From: Atrichornis clamosus
Lineage: Eukaryota; Chordata; Aves; Passeriformes; Menuridae
DNA length: 64,000 bases
Direction of reading: 5' to 3'
Assembly (NCBI GenBank): GCA_013400975.1
Contig: WBMZ01003492.1
Location: forward strand, 106,839 to 170,838
Under the pieces are notes generated by a model. That model did not search any database, was not told the DNA's origin, and worked only from the letters and a program-made list of their open reading frames with translations. Numbering within the stretch: the first letter of the stretch is position 1; each line of letters begins with the position of its first letter. The translations under genes were made by a program, and so were the position numbers. Shown one piece after another: positions 35,311 to 45,354 of the stretch.

Positions 35311-35984
35311 GAGCTATGTACATGTTATAAATTTTTAAAACTTTCAATATTATCAGTATCGAAAATCTGCACAACATAAATTACTTTTCACTCAGATCTC
35401 TGTATTTCATAATTTTGTGAGTATATACACATACCTGGTTCAACTAAAATTTATAACTTCATTTATTTTTTACTCATACAATAACATTTTGAAAGAATAC
35501 CACCAAATGTCAATGTCAAATAGAAATGCTCTATTTTGTGGTTTTTTCATGTGCTGTAATATTTTGAGTGAAAATATAACTTTTTATGTAGTGTACTTAA
35601 TTTAAGCACACTAGCATTTACCTAATACTCCTTGTAGTTCTTTGGAAATACAAAATTAATGTTGTAAGTGGAAACAGCTAACACTCATCTTGGAAAATGA
35701 AAACCGATTTTTTGTGCATGCATACATTTACAGGGTACAAAGTATATCCCAGAGGCAAGAATTGCTACAATACTGTCTAAGACACATTAGACGACTTAAT
35801 GTTGACATTTAATTCTGTAAAATATCCAGACTTCATATTCTGTTGTCATAATGATACAGCTCTCTCTTGGAAAATCAGGTAAAGAAATTCTTTCATATTC
35901 TCCCATGTCAAAAGTAAGGAAATGCAATCTTTACTGCAATTTGGGGAGCAGCTACTCCTGGGTGACATTGACTGGTAATAAAGC
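35311..35984. other. AT-rich DNA between two CR1 fragments
   Basis: No further element recognised between the tail fragment at 35091-35310 and the next CR1 at 35985. Confidence 0.55.
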
Positions 35985-36700
35985 AGTACAACCAGCCCCC
36001 CTGTGCAAGCAAGGTCGCATAGAGACAATTGCTAAGACTGTGCCTAGATGGCTTTCGAGTATCTCTGAGAAGAAAGACTCCACAGCCTCTCTGGGTAACC
36101 TGTGTCAGTATGCTTGATCATCCACAGTGAAAAAGTGTTTCTTGATGTTCCAAGGGAAGCTCCTGTGTCTCAGTTTGTGTGCATTGTGTCTGGTCCTGTC
36201 ACTGGGTACCGCTGAAAAGAGCCTGGCTCTGTACTTTTTGCACCGTCCCTGAACCTTCTCCAGAAAAAACAGTCTCAAATGTCTCAGCTTCTCCATATAG
36301 GAGAGACACCTCAGACCCTGAATCAATTTTCTTTTGGACTCTTTCTAGTATATCCATGTCTCTTTTGTACCAGGAGCCCCAGAACTGGTCAGAGTAGTCC
36401 AGGTGTGATGCACCTGTTCTGAGTGAAGCGGGAGGATCATCTGCCTTCAAATGCTGGCAATACCACTCCTAATATAGTTCACAACATCATTAGTCCTCTT
36501 TGCCAGAAGTGCACAGCACTGGCTCAGGTTCATCTTGATGTCCACAGGAGATCTGGGTCCTTTTCTGAAAAGTTGTTTTCCAACCAGTCAGCCACCAACA
36601 CACATTGGTGCTTGGAATTATTCCTCCCTGTGAGTGGGACATTGCCTTTCCTTTCTTGAACCAAATGTCACAAAGTCCTTGTCTCTCAGTACTGGTTGTC
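35985..36700 (-). mobile_element. CR1 LINE fragment, 3' UTR and late ORF2
   Basis: The plus strand reads as the complement of CR1. From left to right it shows part of the 3' UTR (GCAAGGTCGCATAGAGAC, CCACAGCCTCTCTGGG, CTGTCACTGGGTACC) and then the end of ORF2. On the minus strand this gives pieces such as DQFWGSWYKRDMDILERVQKK (36300-36400) and, further right, block remnants ending near 36690. It is a different CR1 subfamily from 35091-35310, judged by its 3' UTR. Overlapping frames on both strands are broken remnants. Confidence 0.93.
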
Positions 36701-37334
36701 TTCATAAAAGTTCTTCTCTGTGAAGTAGCTCACAGTCAGCTGAGACAAATCAACTTCCCAGTGGAGGGATGTGCTCAGCATCCCACCAGAAACCCTGTAC
36801 ATATTCCAGTTCAGATGCCTATTTTTCTTCTGTGGAATTTACACACTTAGATCAAGTAATTGTGGTAAATGTAAGCTTGTCAGTATGCTTTTCACCTTAA
36901 GGTTTGCTTTTAAAAAATAAGTAGAAGAAAAAAATCCCATAAACACTCTTCTACTTAAGAAATTCATATGTTCTGCTAGGAAATATGTGAAGGCATTTAA
37001 AAAATAAACTGAGTAGTTTTGAATTATTGATTATTTATTATTATTTTAATTATTTTGAATTATTAGCTCTAACATTATCATGTTTATACTACAGTTAGAT
37101 ATGTAAATAATTTATGAATTCCTCTTCACTACTAGAAAAGTTGGAAATAATGAAAATTGTCTGCATTTACATATAATGAACAATTTCACTAATATTTTAA
37201 TGCTCTCCAAGTAGTTCACTTATTTGATTTTTCAATAAAGTTTCTTTGCTTTAAATGCTGTTCATATGAATATTTTTTCTATATTAAAAGTTTTCTTCAG
37301 TATGATTAGATTAGAACAGAACAAAATAAAATAG
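36701..37334. other. AT-rich unique DNA, no gene seen
   Basis: No clear CR1 match continues past about 36700. The right part (37020-37320) is very AT-rich. Confidence 0.55.
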
Positions 37335-37725
37335 AATAGAATAGTATAGTTTCAGTTGGAAGGGATCTACAGGGATCCTCTAGTCCAAGTTCCCAAACAC
37401 TTCAGGGGTGACCAAAAGGCAAAACATGTTATTAAGGGCATTATCCAAATGCCTCTTAAACACTGACAAGCTTGAGACATCGTCCACCTCACTAGGAAGC
37501 TTGTTTCAGTGTTTTACTACTCTCTCAGTAAAGAAATTATTCCCAGTGTCCAGTATGAACTTCCCTGGGTGAAGCTTTGAACCTTCCTCCCATGCATCCT
37601 TTCACTGGATCCCAGGCAGAAGAGATCGGCAACTCCCTCTTCACTTCCCCTCCTCAGGAGATGGTAGACAGTAATAAGGTCACTTCTCATCCTCCTTCTG
37701 TCTGAATTAGAAAGCAGAACTATTA
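37335..37725 (-). mobile_element. CR1 LINE 3' part, 5'-truncated
   Basis: Begins with a short AATAG/AGAAT-type repeat (about 37320-37350), the CR1 terminal microsatellite in complement. Then come TTGGAAGGGATCTACAGG, CTCTAGTCCAAG, CATTATCCAAATGCCTC, AGGAAGCTTGTTTCAGTG, TCTCAGTAAAGAAATT and a GTAATAAGGTCACTTCTC-like block. It includes more of the 3' UTR than 35091-35310 and belongs to yet another CR1 subtype. Confidence 0.93.
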
Positions 37726-38549
37726 AACTGTAGTTGGGAAATGTAACTTTTAGTATCAAATAGTTATTAACTACACTTGGTCCCTGTCATTTCAAAACTA
37801 GTAAGAACAGGCTGTCAAGTATTACCTTTAAAAAAAAAAAAAAGTCAGTATTTTGAATATGGTACTGATCCTGAAGGTATTAATCAACTGTTGGGTTGCT
37901 AATAAACTCTTAAACAGAGGTCCTTTTGACCTGTGTAAGGGACCCGTACATTTTCCCAGTCTGAACTGCAAATGAGGTAGGGCTCTGTGGTAAAGGAGAG
38001 TGTTTTACATGCAGATCTCTGCAGAAGTAAGAAGGAGTGAACAGACACAGGGAGCAGTGTGATGGATGTTACGAAGTAGGGATCCCCAGGCTCTTCTGCC
38101 TTTGCCACCTGGTAGTTCAAGCACTCCAGTAAGCTATACTTGGCCTGGTAGGAAGCCAGGAGCTGTCACTGTCACCACTGATTTAAAGCACTGCACCTAG
38201 GCCTAGCACATTTGTCATCCTTCCTGACTGTAGTGAGCATTTCTTGTGTTGGATACACCCACAGAACTGTTTCAGATATCTTTAATAGCTTTAGTGCTTA
38301 ATCTGATGTGCACTGGACACATTGCTCCCAAGAAGTTGATGTCCAGAACACAGAAACAAAGAGCAAACAGGAGGTAACAACTGGCTAACTGGCTGTATCT
38401 AATGAATGTATGGCCAACATAAATATGGAAAGAATATATGCAATAAAATGTTAGTTACTCCTAGTGTTCAGTTAAAACCCTTTTAGTTTGTCTCTTTTAA
38501 GGAAGGTTATGTATTTTATATACATTTTTTTGTCTTTGAAAAAAGAGTT
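37726..38549. other. Unassigned DNA, GC-richer in its middle
   Basis: 37895-38270 is somewhat richer in G and C than average and may be an unrecognised old repeat. A frame of 73 codons on the minus strand (37899-38120) has no domain. Confidence 0.45.
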
Positions 38550-39372
38550 CATTGGGAGAACTACAGTCACATTATGACATTCCCAAAATTAGCAAAGGCT
38601 TTTCCCTCTTACATCACAGGCAGCTAAGTCAGGTGTTAGATGGAAAAGAGGAAGTATTGTACCCATCTTTTAAAAGGGTAGAAAGGAGAATGCTGGAAAC
38701 TGCTGATCAGTCAGCCTCACCTCTCTGCGTGGGAAGTTCATGGAACACATCCTCTTAGAAGCCATGCTAAGGCACATGAAGGACAGGGAAGTGCCTTGGA
38801 AGTGAGCAAGAGAAAGGCTAAAAATGTCATTTATCTGGACTTTTGTTAAGTCGACACTGTCCTCCACAATACCCTTCTCTCTAAATTGGAGAGAGATAGA
38901 TTTGATGGTAGACTGATAGATGGATAAGGCATTGTTTCGAGGACCACATCCGGAAGGTAATGGTTGAGGGCTCAGAATCCTGACGGACATCAGTGACAAG
39001 TGGTGTCCCTCACGGGTCCATATTAGGACCAGTGTTATTTAATATCTTCATTAATGACATAGATGAACGGATCGAGTGCATCCTCAGCAAATTTACGGAT
39101 GGCACTGCTGAGTGGTGAAGTGGACACACCCGAAGGATGGGATGCCATCCAGAGGGATCTGAACAAAGTTGAGAAGTGGTCCCATGGGAATGTCATGCTG
39201 TTTAACAAGACCAAATACAAGGTGCTGCACCTTGGTCAGGGCAACCCCCAGTACCAACACCGGCTGAGTGATGTAGTGATCAAGAGCAGCCCTGCTGAGA
39301 AGGACTTGGGGGTGCTGGTGGAGGAAAAGATGGACATGAGGCAGCAGTGTGCACTTGCAGCCCCCCCAAAAA
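38550..39372 (+). mobile_element. CR1 LINE fragment, reverse transcriptase region
   Basis: The plus strand carries the reverse-transcriptase part of CR1 ORF2. Visible pieces are [17 protein letters not shown] (about 38996-39045) and [15 protein letters not shown] (about 39058-39100), where the catalytic FADD is changed to FTDG and a one-base loss shifts the frame. These are followed by [14 protein letters not shown] (about 39120-39165), [16 protein letters not shown] (about 39200-39250) and [20 protein letters not shown] (about 39298-39357). The element stops abruptly at about 39363-39372, where an A-rich tract begins; the last ORF2 block and the 3' UTR are missing. Confidence 0.95.
39063..39372 (+). 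pseudogene. CR1 ORF2 reverse transcriptase remnant
   Basis: The longest open frame in the window (39063-39638, 191 codons) starts in this CR1 remnant and runs on through the A-rich tract into unrelated DNA. Only 39110-39362 follows the CR1 protein. It lacks the catalytic aspartates, since the FADD box lies upstream in another frame and is mutated. It is a transposon relic, not a host gene. Confidence 0.93.
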
Positions 39373-39400
39373 AAAGAAAAAGAAAGAAAGAAAGAAGCAA
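39363..39400. repeat. C-run then A-rich (GAAA)n tract
   Basis: A short C run is followed by A8 and AAAGAAAGAAAGAAAG-like repeats exactly where the CR1 fragment ends. Confidence 0.9.
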
Positions 39401-40652
39401 AAAAAGAGCACACCATCACATGGTCTGTAAAGTGTTTATAAACTTTGCTGTTAATAAGGCAGTCAGACACAAAAGGGGATATGCCATAATCGATGAACGT
39501 TATCTTCACTCTTCCCCATCCATCCACAGGACTTCTGCTCACCATGTTAAGCAGGCAGGACATTTGTTCACTCAGATGTATAAAACTAATTTCTCTTCAG
39601 TGTCTAAACAAAGTCTAACCTTTAACACGAACACTTAGTAATTTGAAGGTTCAACACTGCATTTTGAACTCAAAATATTAATCCTTGTACTTTGACATCA
39701 GTTTTATATTTTCATGAAGTACAAATTTTTATAGGTGAAAGTCTGAAAGATTGTTACCATCAAGTCCTTTTCTTTCAAATTCAGCTCAAATTATTTTTTA
39801 TTTTTCATACGGATAACTAAACACAAAATATCCTGAAGGATTAAAAACAAATGTCTCTCAAAAAGCAGAAACACTAGGACAATTTATTTTAATAATTCTG
39901 CTGATATATTAGCATGAAACATATAGAGTTATTGGAACCTTGCTGAAGTCAAATGTAGAGCTTAAATGAGTTTTATAATTGAATTGAATCAAATCCGCAG
40001 ATGCTATGTGTGGAATTGTAATTGCAAGCAAGAAGGGAGAACAATTTTGTAAGAAAGGTTCCCAAACTTAAAAGAATAAATAATTACTTTATAATGATAT
40101 TATGACTAAACACAAACTTTACAATTTAAAAAAGTTGCCTAAACTGAAATTGGAGCACATAGAGTACTGAAAGTCTGGGCAAAAACTGAGAATACACCAA
40201 TCAAGCTGTACCTCACAAGGCAAGTTAAAAAAAAATGAAGATTTCTTTACAGTTATAAATACCTATATCCATATCTAAAAAGAACACACAAGGGCATTTA
40301 TCCGCAATGCATGAGAAACAAAGACATTATGGATAACCTAGACCTAAAAATTACACACATCATGATATGAATAGATATGACAATAAAGAAATGACTAAGA
40401 AATAGATATTAGCTTGATCCTCTTTGAGATGTGGGAATACTTCCCAGTTTCTGAAACCTTCTGCTGGCCATAGAATACACAGCAATCACAAGTCAAGATG
40501 TTGTTTATGCAAGGCACCTAAGAAAGGCAGAAGTGCAGAGCTAGGTTTTAGTAAATAAGTCTTTTTCCAGTAACACCAAATGACTAAGAATGATACTGTG
40601 TAAGTTATAAATACTGTCTCCTTAATAATATATATAATTCTGATTGCATTTG
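39401..40652. other. AT-rich unique DNA, no gene seen
   Basis: No repeat or exon recognised between the CR1/A-rich junction and the LTR. Confidence 0.6.
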
Positions 40653-41604
40653 TGTATTAGGTTTGCATGACACGGTTTTGATACAGGGGTGGCTGGTTTG
40701 AGAATCTGCTAGAAGCTTCCCCCACGTCTTGTAGAACCAACGCCTGCTGGCTCCAAGATGGACCTGCAGCAACAGTGATAGCACGTCTGAGATAACATAT
40801 TTGAGAAGGGATAAAGTTACTGCACAAAAGTAAATTGCAGGGGAGTGAGAATATGTGAGAGAAACAGCCCTGCAGACACCAAGGTCTGTGAAGACAGATG
40901 GGAAGCAAGTGCTGCAGGGAGCAGAGCAAAGGTTCCCCTGCATCCCGTGGTGCAGACTGTGGTGAGGCAGGTTGTGCTCCTGCAGCAGAGAACCACCTGC
41001 AGCCCATGGAGGATCCTACACCAGAGCAGGTGTGCATGAAGGAGGCTGTGACTCTGTGGGAAACCCACACTGGAGAAAGTTTTCTGTCAGGATTTGTGTC
41101 CTCACTGGGGACCCACGCTGGAGCAATCTCTTCCTGAAGGACAGCACCCCGTGGCAGGGCCCACATTGGAACAGTTTGTGAAGAAATGCAGCCTGTGGGA
41201 GGAACTCATGGTGGAGAGTTTCATGGTGAACTGTTTCCCGTGGCAGGGACCCCATGCTAGGTTAGGGAAAGAGCACGAGGAGTCCTCCCCCCGAGCAGGA
41301 GGGACAGATAGGTGTGATGAACTGAAGGCAACACCCATTCCACATTTCCCTGTGCTGCTGGTGGGGAGAATGTAGAGAACTCAGGAGTGAAGTTGAGCCC
41401 GGGAGGAAGGGAGAGTTGGAGGAAGGGGTTTTAAGATTTGGGATTTTTTTCTCATCACACTATTCTTAACTGACTGGTTTCACTGAGTCAAGTCTGAACC
41501 CACAAGCCTTTTGATATATTTTGTCTCCCTATTCAACTTAGGAGGGGGAGTGACAGAGCAGCTTTGGTGGGCACCTGGCATCCAGCCAAGGTCAAAGAAC
41601 AAGA
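40653..41604 (+). mobile_element. ERV solo LTR, nearly full length, plus strand
   Basis: An LTR of about 950 bp. It starts TGTATTAGGTTTGCATG with CGGTTTTG and the AGAAGCTTCCCCC block soon after. The promoter-like stretch GATAACATATTTGAG (about 40790-40805) precedes the 22-base block shared with 19722-19743. The middle holds tandem repeats (41050-41265). The 3' end has GGGAGTGACAGAGCAGC and TGGTGGGCACCTGGCATCC before the LTR runs out at about 41604. No gag, pol or env sequence lies next to it, so it is a solo LTR. It is probably an ERVL-like avian family. The usual polyadenylation segment seems lost near 41460. No clear target duplication was found. The many overlapping frames on both strands, the longest 169 codons at 40657-41166 minus, are incidental. 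Confidence 0.92.
41050..41265 (+). repeat. Tandem repeats inside the LTR, about 44-bp unit
   Basis: Four to five diverged copies of a unit containing GTGG-AGGGACCCACGCTGG and a GAAG-ACTGCA piece. GTGGCAGGG recurs at 41151 and 41240, two units apart. Copy number varies among LTRs of this family in bird genomes, as far as I recall. Confidence 0.8.
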
Positions 41605-44600
41605 GTTTGTTATAAAAGTGAATCTGAACTTTTGTCGGTCCAGGCAAGGAACACTCATGGTCAAAAGAAAGGAAAATATTCAAGTAGAGAGCAATTCATC
41701 ACAATATACTTAATTCAGCAGTGTAAATTTTGAAAGCAGTTATATAGGTGTCTTTAAGTATACATAGGATAAGCTCCAGTGACAGAGAGTTTCTATTTGG
41801 AGAGATAAACCATGTTGATACAAGGATGTATATACACTTATATTGGAAATTAAAAGAAGGTTTCCAAACAATGAAGGTGAAAATAATCCACTACTAGGTG
41901 TTGAAAAACAAATTTATAGTAAAACCCAGATGCTTTTTCCCCAGTACTGATTTTTTCCCTTAAGTGGTATATAACTGGACATTAGGACATATGAGATCCC
42001 ATCTTGCCTTCTATATTCCTGACTAGAAAAGGAAAAATATGACTGCCAAGGTAGAGGAGAAGCAAGATGAAAAAAAAAAAAAAACCAGTTCTAGGTCGTT
42101 TGTAACTGCTTTCACTAAAACCATCCTGTGTCTGCAGTCTCCTCCATTACCACACATCTACGCCACAAATAATCTAAGTTAGTAAGAGTCTGCAGTAGAC
42201 TCTCCTGTACTCATTTCCAGGGCAGGATGGAAAAGCTCAGTTTATTTAATTACGTACTTTTATTTCTCAGAAGTTAGAGAGAAGGGGAAGTAAATTTAGT
42301 TTACACTGAAAAATATATTTAAAAAATTTCTAAGCGTGTAAGGCTCAAGTCCGCAATGCTAATAATGGTTTTGTTTTGGTTTATCTTGTTTTAAATCTTT
42401 TTGTATATATCTACTATGCATATATTCATATATTGAATATGTGTGTGTATCTTAAGTATTTTTGGCAGTTTGATAGCATCTATTATTGAAAATATCAGTA
42501 TCAGACAGACATATGCACATAGGAAGTAAGACATCTGGGCAAGAGTAGTGGAAGTGTGTGAAAGGAACGATAGATACCACCCACTCATTTTCTGTATCAA
42601 TTATACCTTGAAAATAAGAACAAAACCATAGATTAGAAAACAGCACAGTGTATACTGGTTTTCTAATGTCATGGTCTCAAGCAAAACAAAGCGTGAAATT
42701 ACCTTGGAGCCTTCCTGGTTTTATACGGTTTGTAAGCTGTGCTTTATCCCAAGGAACATACACATGTGAGACTGCTTACTACATAAAATGGTGCACTGTA
42801 TCCTAAATTAGGATCTGAATAGAGAAGGTGAGCATATAACACAGAACTAATTATTAAGGCAAAAATACTCCATTACTTTTTTAAAAAACGAATCTTAAGC
42901 AAAGAGAGAAATTTACAATACTCAGGCAACTAACACTCATTATGTTCAAAAAATGTGGAATAGCTAGGGGTACGAAACACTTGCTGAGTACTTATGCTCC
43001 CTTTTTACACCAACTAGAGTTGGGAATAACCAGTCTAAAAAATATCTAATAACCCCGTAGTGTATGAAGTGTGGTTCCCTGATACTACTTGCTGCATCCA
43101 TAAAGTGCGGTATTTCAAATCTGAAATCCTCAAGCTCACTGAAGGTCTTTAAGTGTACATTTGTACTGTTTGGAATACTGTGCTTTAATAGAAAAAAGTT
43201 TTGATAACTGCAGTTATCCATTATATACCAGTATTATACATCAGACACTAATGTAAAAGGTCAGGAAGAATTATGTTTCAATGATTTTTTTACCCCTAAT
43301 AATAAAAATAATGAAAAAAACCAAGTTAAATTGGAGTCCCCAATTAAAGGTTCCCTGTTAGATTGGAGATGACTGGGAGACACTGGGGAGTTGGTGAGAG
43401 AAAAAATTTGAGCAAGAGGAAAAGAGCAGAGTTAGTAGTTATGCCAAATGTTGCTCAGGAATACCCTCCTGTATGATACCTTCCTAAGGAATTATTACAT
43501 GAAGCAGGTCATGAGGGAATCCGAGGAAGAGTATAAGTGTTGTGCCTGAGATGGAATCCTTCCTGGACAACATGGGTGTCATCAACAAAAAATATTATAA
43601 TACTAAACACGCAGAAATCTTTAGCCAGCAGAGTTTGATGACAGCCTTTGATAAATCAGTCACTGTAAAAATGAGAAGAACTTTAAAACTGTAGGTCCTA
43701 TCTCCTAAAATCAATGGTCAATTTTTTGCTTTACTTTACTGTAACTCAAAAATTGAAAATAAGAAAAAGGCAGAACATTGTTCAGGATTAAAGCAGTATT
43801 TTGAACATATAATACACTTTGTAAAACTGTCAAACACAGTACTGAAACTACTGCAGTAATAACTTGCAGAAAATAATAGTTTATGAAATTATGTGTTTGA
43901 ATTGCCAGCATTATATGTTACAATTTTTCAATATCAGAACTATGGAGAATATGAATTTTCACTTTCATTGAAAAAAGGAAGCATATGATCACATTATTGA
44001 AGACTATCTTACAGTGGGATGCTTTCACGTATCATTTCCTAATTTTTCATTTGCTGAGATGTGCAAACTAAAAGTTTTGTAACCTGTATTGTAGATGATG
44101 ATGTTTAGAAGATTTCCAATTCTTAAAGTAAATTAAGAGATTTTTAGAAAATAAATGATAAGTTAATAGTTTTTAAATGTGAAAAGTAAATAAATAATTT
44201 CTAAATATAAGGGAAAATTTCAAATCTTTTTGAGATCAATGGCACAATTCTGACTTCAAGAAGGCAAGAATTTCCTCCAAGGACCTCCCACTCCTAGCTA
44301 AGTATGAACAAATTTTTTGCAAGCTTTTTATCTTTAAAATCAAAATGATCTTCACCACTTTTACAGATGAACATGTGTCAACTTGTCTTACTGAAAAAGC
44401 AAAAATATCAAACCAACACCAGCATTAAGAGCCAAAAACTGACCTAGAAAATAAGACCCGATCTACACAGAAATTATGATAGTGATACAGAGTAATTAAG
44501 CTATATGAAAATACATTTTCAAAGACATTGACTCTCCTTATATCTATGTTAGTCTGCTGGGCTACTAAGCACTATCTTGGTAGTGTTGAAAGAGATCCTT

Positions 44601-45284
44601 ACATGCACTGCTGACGGGGGACTGGATAGGAACCCACAGGAACTTCAGCTCTCCCATTATCTGCTACCAGCATACCAGTTTGCTTCATGAAGCATTTCAC
44701 AGTGGCTTCCAGATAGTCTAGTTGTCTGGCCATACTAGTCTAGCAGAGTTTTACGTCTGTACTGAGCAGCTGCATTCTTTATTTTAAATTGTTATAACTT
44801 TTTTGAGGATTTTAGTTCACAGCTTCATCCAGTGTATGCTAATTCTTCCTTTCCCTAAAGTCTCTTTCTTAAACTCACAATTGAATACTTGCCTTTTATA
44901 AGACACCTACTTACAGAAATGGTTCTCCTTTCTGTAGAAAGGAGTACTGCTGTTTTTCTCCTTTGGAGACAGTTTCGGGAAGTAGATAACATTTGATTTT
45001 ATTGTCAGAAATACATGAAAAAAAGTACCACAAGCCTTCATCAGTAGGAGTTTAAGTTGAGAATTGCAAACTGTCAAATACTACTGCTAAACAATGAAAA
45101 AAAGAAAGGTGAATTTCTTTAAAAAAATAGGAGAAACAAGTGGGCTTTATGAGAAAGGGAAATGATATTACAAAGTAGGAAATTTTGTTTTGTGTCTGAA
45201 CTTATCACAAACCAATGAGATGTGTTTCCTTCCTACAGATTGAAAAGGAAATATAAAAGGTAAAAGAGTACTTGTCTACTTTAG

Positions 45285-45354
45285 GATGTCATTAAATGTG
45301 TTTTCAAATTCTACTTAAAGATGTCCTTAAACTGTGTTTTCAAATTCTGTAAGG
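45285..45354. repeat. Degenerate tandem duplication, 35-bp unit
   Basis: Copies 45285-45319 and 45320-45354 both start GATGTC and share TGTTTTCAAATTCT, with several substitutions and a one-base indel. Confidence 0.85.

Noticed and set aside
40657..41375. Many overlapping frames of 64 to 169 codons on both strands
   Set aside because: They lie inside a non-coding ERV LTR whose GC content and tandem repeats leave frames open by chance.
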